From a virus: a DNA stretch of 57,727 nucleotides. Positions 34,348-42,348 of the stretch are shown piece by piece. The position numbers and the translations under genes are program-made. The stretch is from IMG/VR virus record IMGVR_UViG_3300040959_000824, positions 1-57,727 of that record; one strand, written 5' to 3'. Under the pieces are notes generated by a model. That model was not told the origin of the DNA, did not search any database, and was given only the letters and a program-made list of their open reading frames with translations. Positions within the stretch are counted from its first letter, which is position 1. The number at the start of each line of letters is the position of its first letter.

Positions 34348-35040
34348 TTACATACCGCGAGACTTACGTGCACGCATCGACTTCTTGCGCGCGGCCTTAG
34401 CTGCGCTAGAGTTCGCTTTACGACGTGCTTTTTTCAGAGCGGCTTTTTGCGCTGCGGTCATACGACGTTTACGCTGGCGCTTCTTGATGTAAGTCACTTG
34501 ACCGTCACGGATCACCTTGCGGACCGACTCAAGCATCACTGACTCACGCACGGCGAACTCGGCAATGATTTCGTCAGAATCTAGGTCAGAAAGTGACGTT
34601 TCAAGAGCTTCATACACACGTTCTGCCGCGTCTTCGTCATCCCCCATTAGCTCAACATCCACCGAATCCACGCCAGCGAACGACGTCATAAACTCAGCGG
34701 CCTGATCAGATAGCTGCTCATAAGTGGCGTTATCCGTATCATCAAGCTCAACGTCGCCTTCAGCATCGCCAGCGGCCATACCAAACAGCAACGCATCGAG
34801 CTCTTCAAAGTCGGCATCGCCACCGTCTACCCACTGAATAACAGCGGACGCGGCATCTTGGCGCTGTTGCTGTGAGGCCATCGACGTGATCGACTCAAGC
34901 ATGGCGTCTTGCGCTTCGACTGACTCAAAAAACGCAGTCTCCGTCACTTCCTGAATTTGAGACTCTGGCTCAGGCTGCGCTTGTGGAACACGGAAAGGGC
35001 GCGCAAGTACTGCGCCCTCCTGAAAGATAGATTTACTCAT
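34348..35040 (-). CDS. Bipolar acidic-basic virion protein candidate
   Basis: A 230-residue protein with two very different halves: residues 1-170 are acidic (Asp, Glu, Ala, Gln; LDSDEIIAEFAVRES near 155), and the last 55 are dense with Arg and Lys (KKRQRKRRMTAAQKAALKKA and similar). The tail would bind DNA or RNA; the acidic half could be cleaved or act as a chaperone. Such proteins occur as internal head or scaffold components. It lies between sheath and tube genes, so a tail role is also possible. Confidence 0.55.
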   Translation of the reverse strand: MSKSIFQEGAVLARPFRVPQAQPEPESQIQEVTETAFFESVEAQDAMLESITSMASQQQRQDAASAVIQWVDGGDADFEELDALLFGMAAGDAEGDVELDDTDNATYEQLSDQAAEFMTSFAGVDSVDVELMGDDEDAAERVYEALETSLSDLDSDEIIAEFAVRESVMLESVRKVIRDGQVTYIKKRQRKRRMTAAQKAALKKARRKANSSAAKAARKKSMRARKSRGM

Positions 35041-35053
35041 AAATCACCGGACC

Positions 35054-36643
35054 TTATTGAACTAGGATTGGTTCGCCAGAGAAGCGACGACCAGAACCCG
35101 ACGGACAGATAGACCACACCACTTTCCAGTGGTCAATGGCTACTTGCTCGATGGAGTATTGGAATGACTCGGTACCATCAATATCTGGATTACGAGGCGT
35201 AACCAGTGCACCAATGGAGTCGTAAGCTTCCAGAATGTCACGCATGCCGCTATCTAGGCCGTCCGCCGTGATACCGTCTGGATTGTGCTTAATGGTGTTT
35301 GCCAGTGCGTTGAAGTCACGCGAGATAGCATCTGTAACCGAGACTACTTGCTCAAAACGCAGGTAGTTCTCTTGAACCGCTGACGTGAGCGAGTCGTCGA
35401 TAAACAGAACGCCTGAATCGTCTTTTGCCACTTTGTTTAGACGCGCTTTGTACATCGCTTCATAGTCAGGCTTACCGGCACCTTTCATTGGCGCTAGGTT
35501 AGTACGCGAGATAGTCGCGCGAGCCACACCGGCGGCTGTGTAGTGCCAACCCGGCGTTGGTGACGTGCGAGCAAGGCCATTGGCTTTTGCTGCGAATGCC
35601 ACACCAGACAAGCCCCACATCGCTTTGTTTTGGTACGTTGGACACTTCGCCGTGTATGGGAAGTGGAAGAAACTTGCACGATGTTCGTTCAGGCTTAGGC
35701 CCGTTTTCTCGGCTAGTGCTTCATCAAACGTTTTACGTGGATCGATATCAAAGAAACAGCCAAGGCGCTTGTCGTTCGCTACAGCGATCAGTTTCTTTTG
35801 TACGTCAGTATCGTAGATACCAAACGCGTCGATATGGTTGTACGCTACGCTGGTGGTATCAATCAGCTCGATAGCGGCATCAAAGTCTGTTGCCACGATA
35901 TCCGCGATAGAACCATTGCTTGCGCCCGTAAACGCAGTAGCAGCCACGGTGGCTAGATTGGTGGCGACGGCTTGTGTTACGGCGTCTGCATCAATCACAC
36001 ACTCTAGGTAGTCAGAACGACTTTCAAGCACGGTTTCGATGAACGCAGGAGCGCCCATAGAATCGAGAGCGTTAGGATTGAATGACACCACCAGCTCTTC
36101 TAGCGTCGATGTTGAGCCCGTATCATCCGTTTCCGTCAGTGTCAGGGTAAACATGCCTTCGCCATAGATGGCCGCGTCTGATTGCGCGATTGCCAGAGAG
36201 CGGTTTTCTGAATCCGCACCGTCTTTGATAGCAATACCAAGAAACTCACCTTCAGCCAGTGTTAGCTCACCGCTGTAGTTCACCGCTTCATTGGTTAGCA
36301 CCAAATCCGCCGCTGGTTGTGAGAATTTGATCGCCGGGAACGTCGCTGCGGCTGGCACCACACGCACCACGTAACCAGAGCCACCCACCAACGCTTCATC
36401 CAGTACGCGACGACCGTCAGCATTAGGACCAAGGCTAGAATGGTAAGGCTTACCTAGCACGCTAAGCGCATTTGCTCGCGTAATAGCGATAATTTCACCC
36501 GGTCGGCCCTTCTGTGCAATGATTGGCGACGCAAACACCAACGCATTCGAGGCCGCACCTGCCGCTACCGAGCCATCAGCATTGATAGGCGCTACAGCGG
36601 TACCCGCGACATTACTCATGTTAAATGAGATAGATTGAGTCAT
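35054..36643 (-). CDS. Tail sheath protein
   Basis: A 529-residue protein. The N-terminus (MTQSISFNMSNVAGTAVAPI) and C-terminal half, with GVLFIDDSLTSAVQENYLRF near 405 and the final strands HWKVVWSICPSGSGRRF, follow the conserved core of contractile sheath proteins, whose C-terminal and N-terminal arms knit neighbouring subunits. A variable decoration domain occupies the middle. It lies two genes after the capsid gene. Its start overlaps the previous stop by one base. Confidence 0.88.
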   Translation of the reverse strand: MTQSISFNMSNVAGTAVAPINADGSVAAGAASNALVFASPIIAQKGRPGEIIAITRANALSVLGKPYHSSLGPNADGRRVLDEALVGGSGYVVRVVPAAATFPAIKFSQPAADLVLTNEAVNYSGELTLAEGEFLGIAIKDGADSENRSLAIAQSDAAIYGEGMFTLTLTETDDTGSTSTLEELVVSFNPNALDSMGAPAFIETVLESRSDYLECVIDADAVTQAVATNLATVAATAFTGASNGSIADIVATDFDAAIELIDTTSVAYNHIDAFGIYDTDVQKKLIAVANDKRLGCFFDIDPRKTFDEALAEKTGLSLNEHRASFFHFPYTAKCPTYQNKAMWGLSGVAFAAKANGLARTSPTPGWHYTAAGVARATISRTNLAPMKGAGKPDYEAMYKARLNKVAKDDSGVLFIDDSLTSAVQENYLRFEQVVSVTDAISRDFNALANTIKHNPDGITADGLDSGMRDILEAYDSIGALVTPRNPDIDGTESFQYSIEQVAIDHWKVVWSICPSGSGRRFSGEPILVQ

Positions 36644-37059
36644 TATTCACCCTCTTTCAGTGTTAGCTCATGGGACTTCAGTGCTTCCACAACTTCAGCC
36701 AGACCCGCGTCCGCAATGCCTTTCACGGCGATCACGTCTGCCGCTGTCATTGCGGTTAGTTGTTCGATTTTTTCCACACCTGCCGCCAGTAGGGCTTTTT
36801 GCACGTTCGAACTCAGACCAAGATCGGCCACCAGCTCAATCGTCTTCACGCTATCACCCGGCTCTTGAACCGGATCTTGCTGTGTCGGCTTCGCTTTTGC
36901 TTCCGCTACGCGGTATTTCAGGATGTTTGGATAGGTTGCTTTTAGATCAGCAAACTGCTCTTTTGTGACTTCAACGTCTTTCGCGTATGGCTTTAGCGTT
37001 AAACGCTTGTGGCTACGCTGAATAAACGATGGATTGGAAACAAGGTAGATTTTGCTCAT
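36643..37059 (-). CDS. Helix-hairpin-helix protein between capsid and sheath
   Basis: A 138-residue protein. The C-terminal half carries paired helix-hairpin-helix motifs (LGLSSNVQKALLAAGVEK, then MTAADVIAVKGIADAG), typical of non-specific DNA binding. The ATG at 37059 is preceded by GGAG; an in-frame GTG two codons earlier overlaps that site and is unlikely. Its location just after the capsid gene suggests a neck or head-completion protein that touches DNA. Function unproven. Confidence 0.6.
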   Translation of the reverse strand: MSKIYLVSNPSFIQRSHKRLTLKPYAKDVEVTKEQFADLKATYPNILKYRVAEAKAKPTQQDPVQEPGDSVKTIELVADLGLSSNVQKALLAAGVEKIEQLTAMTAADVIAVKGIADAGLAEVVEALKSHELTLKEGE

Positions 37060-37068
37060 GTGCACTCC

Positions 37069-37094
37069 GAAAAGGGCGACCTAAGCCGCCCTCT
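37069..37094 (-). terminator. Terminator after the capsid gene
   Basis: Read leftward, AGGGCG and CGCCCT form a stem with an 8-base loop and TTTTC follows. It lies between the capsid stop (37109) and the next start (37059), consistent with partial termination after the most abundant product. Confidence 0.7.
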
Positions 37095-37108
37095 TATTGG
37101 TTAGTTAC

Positions 37109-38767
37109 TTACGCTGCTGCTGGCTCTTCATCAATGATGTTGAGGCGGTAGAAGTACTCTTCACCTTGGTATGGGTGAACTTCACCGTAAGCCAGTTCGT
37201 AAAGCGTGTTGCGCGCTTTCAGGTTCGAACCGATTGGGTGCGTGTACATGGTTGCTGCGATTGCATCACCGGCAACGTAACCCGCTTCAGAGTGAGAAGC
37301 GCCACGGCCATAACAAATGATCTCGCCAGCATCCAGAACGATTGGCGCTTGGTAGACTTTCCACACACCGAATAGACGGCCAGCGTAGTGAATGTTGTTT
37401 GATTCACGGTAGTTCGCTGGTGGGATAAAGTGAGGCGCACCTAGTGACTTAAGAATGGTTGCCGCGTAAGAGCCAACAAACATACCTGTCATGCCGGTTA
37501 CTTTGGTAGACGCTAGGATCTTCTGAGAAATGCCAAGCAGCACTTCGTGTAGACGCTCGCGCTTCATGCGCCAGTCTTCACCGTCTGGCGTATAGATGTT
37601 GAAAGTTTCTTCTTTGTAAGTAACAAACTTCATATCTACAAGGTGACGTTGTGACTTTTCAGCCGCCAGCGTGTTACGCATGTGCGACATTTGCATGGAT
37701 TTCAAGTCAGTGTTGAATTCACGTTGCATCGTGAACATGGCTTGAATCGTTGCGTCTGCTGCGACTACGTTTTGAGAAGGGTATAGCAACACAGAATCCA
37801 TATCGTGGTCGATAACCGGGATTAGCTCCGGGTTTGACTCAATATCCACTTCGAATTCAACGTGTAGCTCAACACCGTCAGGCAGTGCCGTTGTTGGTGC
37901 TACGGTCAATTTACCCACAGAACGGTCTACCGTTGCGTTAATGGTGTATGCCGTTTCAGCAATTGTTACATTACCCACAAGCGTCGTTTGACCACCTGCT
38001 GTCTCACGCGCGATACGCTTACGGTTAACCCATAGCGACACCGAACCTTTCTTGAATGGAATGGTGATTGTTGAGTTAGGAAGGTCTGTTTTCGAATCAA
38101 AGACAAATGACGTTTTCACGCCGTCTGGCAGTTGCTCTGCGGCAAACGGGTAACGCTGTTTCATTGACGTGTAGTGACCAACCGTTGTCTGGTCAATCTC
38201 TGCGCCTTTCTTGTAACCACCAAAGTCAGAACCGGCACGGCGGTAAACCTTAAAGATTTCCGCTTCGTTCGCACCCGCCGGGATCATTGTTACCGCGTCC
38301 AGCGTTGCCGTTTCTAGCAGTACTGGCAGCACTAGGCCGACCATGCGAGCGCGGATTTCAACACCTGTCGATTCAGACAGTGATTGGCCGATAGATTCAA
38401 GCATCATCGCGCCAGTTGAGCCGTCCGCCTTGCGGCCTTCTAGCATCATCATGTTGCTAACGGTTTTGTACGCTGACGCCATGATCTCATCACGCGGTAG
38501 CTCACCGTAAGTTTGCTCATAGCCACGTACTGAGCTTTGCATTGCTGTTACGATGCCGATCTTAGCTTCGTCTGACATGTCCACGCTTTCAAACATTGGT
38601 TCGTTAGCGATAGCTGCTTGAATGCCGCTCATACGACCGGCGTCGTCCGCTAGGAAAGCACCAGAGTTCGGATCAAACTGCGACTCGATACTAAGGTTTC
38701 TCATGCGGTTGGCGAAATCGGCAATATTGCCGACACGTTGTTGGAATTTTTCTCGTGCATTACTCAT
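37109..38767 (-). CDS. Major capsid protein
   Basis: A 552-residue protein, close in length to the P1 head protein gp23 (about 560). It has a helical N-terminal region (1-120) that may be removed by a head protease, then HK97-type features: a long helix around 160-190, the strand region VYRRAGSDFGGYKKGAEI near 190, and the C-terminal domain GMTGMFVGSYAATILKSLGA near 435. It follows a perfect CAATTCCTAATAA motif by 27 bases and is followed by a terminator, consistent with very high late expression. The call rests on position, size and pattern. Confidence 0.82.
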   Translation of the reverse strand: MSNAREKFQQRVGNIADFANRMRNLSIESQFDPNSGAFLADDAGRMSGIQAAIANEPMFESVDMSDEAKIGIVTAMQSSVRGYEQTYGELPRDEIMASAYKTVSNMMMLEGRKADGSTGAMMLESIGQSLSESTGVEIRARMVGLVLPVLLETATLDAVTMIPAGANEAEIFKVYRRAGSDFGGYKKGAEIDQTTVGHYTSMKQRYPFAAEQLPDGVKTSFVFDSKTDLPNSTITIPFKKGSVSLWVNRKRIARETAGGQTTLVGNVTIAETAYTINATVDRSVGKLTVAPTTALPDGVELHVEFEVDIESNPELIPVIDHDMDSVLLYPSQNVVAADATIQAMFTMQREFNTDLKSMQMSHMRNTLAAEKSQRHLVDMKFVTYKEETFNIYTPDGEDWRMKRERLHEVLLGISQKILASTKVTGMTGMFVGSYAATILKSLGAPHFIPPANYRESNNIHYAGRLFGVWKVYQAPIVLDAGEIICYGRGASHSEAGYVAGDAIAATMYTHPIGSNLKARNTLYELAYGEVHPYQGEEYFYRLNIIDEEPAAA

Positions 38768-38793
38768 TCAATAAATCCTTCGTTTGAGAAAAG

Positions 38794-38806
38794 TTATTAG
38801 GAATTG
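38794..38806 (-). promoter_or_regulatory. Candidate late promoter CAATTCCTAATAA, capsid operon
   Basis: Exact 13-base copy read leftward, 27 bases before the capsid ATG at 38767, immediately followed by CTTTTCTC. It precedes the most strongly expressed genes expected in the phage. Confidence 0.6.
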
Positions 38807-38865
38807 CTAAGCCGCATGAAACGCGGTTTGAATACATCCAATTTCCGATAGTAGAAGGTTTAAAA

Positions 38866-38967
38866 ATGAAAAAAAATAGCGCGACCAGTAGCTATAAATT
38901 ACTGTTGGTTAAGGGTATTTTCTTGTTTTGTGGCTTTTGTTGGCGAGTAATGATTTTTCAGAAATAA
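38866..38967 (+). CDS. Possible small membrane peptide antisense to the capsid leader
   Basis: A 33-codon frame, MKKNSATSSYKLLLVKGIFL followed by a Cys, Trp and Phe-rich hydrophobic end, with AGAAGG eight bases before the ATG. It runs against the surrounding genes, so it would need its own promoter, which I do not see. One hydrophobic segment would make it a membrane peptide. Low confidence; chance is likely enough in an A/T-rich leader. Confidence 0.25.
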   Translation: MKKNSATSSYKLLLVKGIFLFCGFCWRVMIFQK

Positions 38968-39037
38968 GCTGTTGAGTTGATTAACTGTTGTTAGTTATCT
39001 GGCTGAGATTTGTGCGGAAGATTTTTTTTGAACGTTT

Positions 39038-39060
39038 GAGCGGAAAACGGCGGGGAGCGC
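39038..39060 (-). repeat. CTCCCCGC leader motif, copy d
   Basis: Leftward reading CGCGCTCCCCGCCGTTTTCC followed by GC, starting six bases after the holin stop at 39067. It lacks the A-run of the other copies and is the most diverged. Confidence 0.4.
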
Positions 39061-39066
39061 GTCTTA

Positions 39067-39414
39067 TCAGCTCACGCCACCAGTGAGTAACAGCATGGCC
39101 TTTTCAATCAGAGCGGAGTACTCGATAGTCGCTGGTGGCAGATTCAAACCAAAGCCGATCAGCACATCACGCACCACACCGAGATAGACCATATTGATAG
39201 CAATGGCCCACACCAACGCACCGCGCGCCGTGCGTGCAATGGTAGACTGGCTGGCAAGGTTTAGCTTATCCATGGTGTTAGCCCACTTAAGGCGCTCTTC
39301 GTCACTGGTAAACAGACCATCCACCAGCTTCGTAGCTTCGTTAATGGTCGCCTTGACCGTGCCTGATTTGGCCGTGGTAAACAGACCTAAGATCGTTGAT
39401 AGTATTTTATTCAT
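39067..39414 (-). CDS. Holin, three-transmembrane gene-transfer-agent type
   Basis: A 115-residue protein. An amphipathic N-terminal half (SGTVKATINEATKLVDGLFT) is followed by hydrophobic segments around residues 62-90 (GALVWAIAINMVYLGVVRDV) and 98-113, the architecture of the three-transmembrane holin family. It lies 27 bases after the GH108 muramidase gene with AAAGGAAA as binding site, forming a two-gene lysis cassette. A LydA-type holin also exists at 18882, so the phage has two holin-like proteins. Confidence 0.75.
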   Translation of the reverse strand: MNKILSTILGLFTTAKSGTVKATINEATKLVDGLFTSDEERLKWANTMDKLNLASQSTIARTARGALVWAIAINMVYLGVVRDVLIGFGLNLPPATIEYSALIEKAMLLLTGGVS

Positions 39415-39441
39415 CGTACTTTCCTTTGGGGTTTGGGTGAG

Positions 39442-39972
39442 TCAATCGGTGTTGTCTTCGGCTGCGTAGATCAGGTTTTCCGCTTGACGGTTAACCCAAC
39501 CACGACCGAACTCGTCAAACGTGTCTAGCTTCGCGGTAAAGAACAAACGGTAAGCCGCAAAGCGCAATAGCTTGTCGTTCTCAGACATCGCCTCTGCGGC
39601 TCTGAACGTTTTCGGACCTGCAATGCCGTCGTCTTTCGCCTTAACCGCGCGTTGAAAGATTTTCGTTGCGTAGTACGGGCCGTGGTTATACACCGCGTCC
39701 AGCATTTGGAAGCGCATAGCATCACAGAAACGATGCATACCAAGCGGGTGATAGAAATCTTCGTACACAATCGCCTTACACTGTTCACGCGTGAGACTAG
39801 CGATATCAAGATCCGGGTACGACATAGCCGATACGCCATACTTGGAGCCCTTCAGTTCACCAACCCCTACCTTGCCACCGGTCCAGTTACCGCGATCTTT
39901 CGGATTAAGTGACAGCTTGCCTTCGTGACCCATAATGCGGTCAAACAGCTTATCAAAACCAATCTTAGCCAT
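39442..39972 (-). CDS. Endolysin, glycoside hydrolase 108 (muramidase)
   Basis: A 176-residue protein. HEGKLSLNPKDRGNWTGGKVG at the start corresponds to the EGG-x-P-x-D-x-GG-T signature of GH108 lysozymes, with Glu17 the likely catalytic acid; the C-terminal half (GIAGPKTFRAAEAM) resembles the small peptidoglycan-binding domain usually fused to it. No signal peptide is seen, so it needs the holin for release. It is the first gene after a CAATTCCTAACAA promoter motif. Confidence 0.85.
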   Translation of the reverse strand: MAKIGFDKLFDRIMGHEGKLSLNPKDRGNWTGGKVGVGELKGSKYGVSAMSYPDLDIASLTREQCKAIVYEDFYHPLGMHRFCDAMRFQMLDAVYNHGPYYATKIFQRAVKAKDDGIAGPKTFRAAEAMSENDKLLRFAAYRLFFTAKLDTFDEFGRGWVNRQAENLIYAAEDNTD

Positions 39973-40028
39973 GTTTACTTACTCCAATCATTACTAAGGT
40001 TTAAATTAAAATGCATTAAAATTTGCAC

Positions 40029-40041
40029 TTGTTAGGAATTG
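40029..40041 (-). promoter_or_regulatory. Candidate late promoter CAATTCCTAACAA, lysis cassette
   Basis: One mismatch to the consensus (C for T near the end). Located 57 bases before the endolysin ATG at 39972. Confidence 0.55.
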
Positions 40042-40163
40042 TTGTTACATTCCTTCCCGTTGACGGGTTTAAGCCTTCCCGGAGACTGGACATTGAAATA
40101 TCCTATTTATCAGTTGTTTTATTGATTGCTAAACAAACTTAACTAGCCAAGTAAAGTTGTTCC

Positions 40164-40191
40164 GCCACCTCTAACCGGGTGGCTTTTTTTT
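40164..40191 (+). terminator. Rightward terminator with no rightward gene before it
   Basis: GCCACC and GGTGGC form a 6-base stem with an 8-base loop, followed by eight T's on the + strand. The neighbouring genes run left, and in that direction there is no T-run. It may end a small rightward RNA starting in 39973-40160, or be a relic. Confidence 0.55.
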
Positions 40192-40193
40192 AT

Positions 40194-40487
40194 CTATACG
40201 AAATACACTTCTAGGCCCGTTACGCGCTCTACATAGTTCACCACATTAGCGCCACGCTGCATCCCTAGCCTTATCTTGCCGGTGATTGTCTCGCCGTTCA
40301 CAAAGTAAATCTCGTTTTGTTTTTCGGACCAATGCACTTCCTGAAACGCATAGGAGTAAGGCCCAAAGTGAAAGTAATACAGACCTTTAATGGCCGACGG
40401 CTTAATGATGCCTCTTGGTCGGTTAAACCAGTAAAACGCCACCATTAAGACCGCGCAAAACAGCAAAGATAGATAAAGTTCGTTCAT
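40194..40487 (-). CDS. Small single-pass membrane protein
   Basis: A 97-residue protein with an N-terminal hydrophobic segment (ELYLSLLFCAVLMVAFYWF, residues 2-21) followed by a soluble, strand-rich domain. It could be a spanin-like or membrane-anchored accessory lysis protein because it lies next to the lysis cassette; no cysteine-lipobox is present, so it is not an obvious outer-membrane spanin. No family recognised. Confidence 0.5.
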   Translation of the reverse strand: MNELYLSLLFCAVLMVAFYWFNRPRGIIKPSAIKGLYYFHFGPYSYAFQEVHWSEKQNEIYFVNGETITGKIRLGMQRGANVVNYVERVTGLEVYFV

Positions 40488-40536
40488 TTAAAAATACCTA
40501 AATTGGGGAGCAATATTGGCATTGTATCAGAACTTA

Positions 40537-41304
40537 TTAGTAATGCTTGAAGACTTCCTTCGTTGCCGGTCCAATATCCGGCCTGTCCACCTGATTACTC
40601 GCAATCGTAAAGGTTACTGCCTTCTCAAAGTACTCCAATGCTAACGCGCGCTTGCTGGTGGCCTCTTGCGTCATGGTCCCTATTGCATTCGCTGCATTGC
40701 CTACCTTGCCTATCTCGGCCTCAAGTACGGTCGCATGCGCCAGACAGCGGTTTTTCTGGTCTTGGGTAAGCGGTACCGGGTAACGCACCTCTGACTCTGT
40801 TCCGTCCGGGTTTGGTACCGATACCGGATCAGGCCATACCGAAGCGTTAATCTCAGTCATCAGGGTTTGCGTACTGGCTAAGTGCGCTTGCACATCACTA
40901 ATGGCCTGTTCTAACGCGGCGATCTCTGGTTTGCTGGTAATGGGTAAGATGGACGGCCAAATCGTGTCATTCTCTCTCCCTTCAACAATCCGGTAGACCT
41001 TCGCCCCTTGGGACACCTGCTCTAAATCGGTTGGCTCACTGGCAAGCGTGATATAGCCATTCCATCCGGGCAATTTACTAGCGGCCAAACTGAGCTCACC
41101 TGATAACGCCAGAATCGCATCAGGAAGGCGTTTAACACCATCACTGGTATAATCGGCCTCGGATTCCACCGTTGCGCTGTAGGACGGCCCCACGGAGCCA
41201 GAAACCGACAGTAACGCTAAACCCTTAGTTAAGTTCTCCGCCTCAACCAAGCCACCAGCATCATAAAAGCTAATAAAGCTTTCTACCTTGTCCTCTGTAA
41301 TCAT
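40537..41304 (-). CDS. Hypothetical protein following the PAAR gene
   Basis: A 255-residue protein I cannot assign. The N-terminal half is of mixed type; residues 125-225 are helical (LEQAISDVQAHLASTQTLMT), pointing to a coiled structural protein. It is 8 bases downstream of the PAAR spike-tip gene and presumably a virion or tail-tip component. Confidence 0.5.
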   Translation of the reverse strand: MITEDKVESFISFYDAGGLVEAENLTKGLALLSVSGSVGPSYSATVESEADYTSDGVKRLPDAILALSGELSLAASKLPGWNGYITLASEPTDLEQVSQGAKVYRIVEGRENDTIWPSILPITSKPEIAALEQAISDVQAHLASTQTLMTEINASVWPDPVSVPNPDGTESEVRYPVPLTQDQKNRCLAHATVLEAEIGKVGNAANAIGTMTQEATSKRALALEYFEKAVTFTIASNQVDRPDIGPATKEVFKHY

Positions 41305-41312
41305 TGCTTTTC

Positions 41313-41597
41313 CTAGTCAATCGTAAATAAATCTTGCCCGGAGACAATCACCGCTCCGCACGCCATCGGATCGCCAACAAGGGCCATGGCTACCCCGTTC
41401 ACCGTCAGCAAGGCCGATCCCACATTCACGCCAACGTGTGGCGGATTATCGGGCTTGGTGTGCATCACACTGATATCGGACGTTTTTGATAATGGCGTCC
41501 CGTTCACGGTAAAAAGTGGCTCTCCTGTTACCACCACGCCCGGACTGAATCCATCATGGCCCGAATCCACGGACCCCACATGGCATACTGCTGGCAT
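41313..41597 (-). CDS. PAAR-domain spike tip protein
   Basis: A 94-residue protein, MPAVCHVGSVDSGHDGFSPG at the start, then PLFTVNGTPLSKTSDI and GSALLTVNGVAMALVGDPMA: the repeated hairpins with histidine and cysteine of PAAR proteins, which cap the baseplate spike with a zinc-stabilised cone. The ATG at 41597 is chosen over a GTG one codon before it because GGAGTAAGTG gives six-base spacing. It follows the spike gene, as expected. Confidence 0.85.
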   Translation of the reverse strand: MPAVCHVGSVDSGHDGFSPGVVVTGEPLFTVNGTPLSKTSDISVMHTKPDNPPHVGVNVGSALLTVNGVAMALVGDPMACGAVIVSGQDLFTID

Positions 41598-41607
41598 CAC
41601 TTACTCC

Positions 41608-42348
41608 TTATCCTAGCTTCCATGGTGCCGCTGCTGCGATCACCGCAAAGTTACCACCGGCCTGAAGGTTGACGTTGCCACCAGCCACCAAATTAAGATC
41701 CGCACTCGCCTCAACCGTTGCGGCCCCATCGGATTTAATGATTGCATCCCCTTTCACGTTAATGGTGAGCTTGCCGGTGTACTGCTCGGTTTTGTTCCCG
41801 GTCGCACTTTCAAACGCGTTACCTTCTGTATGGATCACCATTTGGCCGTCGCTTGTTACCTCGATAGCGGTACCCGTTGCCTTATGCGTCAGAGAATAAC
41901 CCCCGCTGGCGGTTCGATGCTCACGCAGTCCAAATCGGTCATACAGGTAGTCTTTTCGGTCATAAATCGCCGGTTTTGGTTCACCTTCGGCCCGTTTTGG
42001 TTCATACGCGGTCCCGTTCACCTCGTCAGGCAGGTAAGAGGTAAGATCCGGGGCGTAGTACAGACTCCCGGTTATACGCGGGTACCGGGTATCGCCGTTC
42101 CTTGGAAAATCGACCCATACGTAATCACCGGGTTCGACTGGCAAAACGTGACCATTGGAAGGCTTCGCGCCAATTGGCAGCAAAAACTCAGCCCACGGCA
42201 AATCACCATCGCGCACCGCGTCCCATAACTTAATCAGTCGAATGCTTGCCATATAAATCCCATCAGGATGGCTGACGTTCACGACTTGGGCCTGATAACT
42301 CCCATTAAGGCGATTAGTTACATTGGTTCGCCCTTGCTGCTCTCTCAT
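41608..42348 (-). CDS. Baseplate spike protein (gpV/gp5-like)
   Basis: A 246-residue protein with an N-terminal OB-fold (GSYQAQVVNVSHPDG, then PVEPGDYVWVDFPRNGDTRY near 75) and a C-terminal triple beta-helix marked by short periodic strands (GKLTINVKGDAIIKSDGAAT, NLVAGGNVNLQAGGNF). It forms the trimeric membrane-piercing spike that carries the PAAR tip. It overlaps the hub gene by 4 bases. Confidence 0.85.
   Translation of the reverse strand: MREQQGRTNVTNRLNGSYQAQVVNVSHPDGIYMASIRLIKLWDAVRDGDLPWAEFLLPIGAKPSNGHVLPVEPGDYVWVDFPRNGDTRYPRITGSLYYAPDLTSYLPDEVNGTAYEPKRAEGEPKPAIYDRKDYLYDRFGLREHRTASGGYSLTHKATGTAIEVTSDGQMVIHTEGNAFESATGNKTEQYTGKLTINVKGDAIIKSDGAATVEASADLNLVAGGNVNLQAGGNFAVIAAAAPWKLG

Larger units (their letters stand above)
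38768..39066. promoter_or_regulatory. 299-base leader between lysis genes and capsid
   Basis: It contains the capsid promoter motif (38794-38806), a CTCCCCGC leader motif at the far end (39038-39060) right after the lysis-gene stop, an A/T-rich middle, and on the other strand a possible 33-codon reading frame (38866-38967) with a good ribosome binding site. No RNA gene is recognised. Long leaders before capsid genes usually hold stabilising hairpins; I see none that is strong. Confidence 0.5.
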
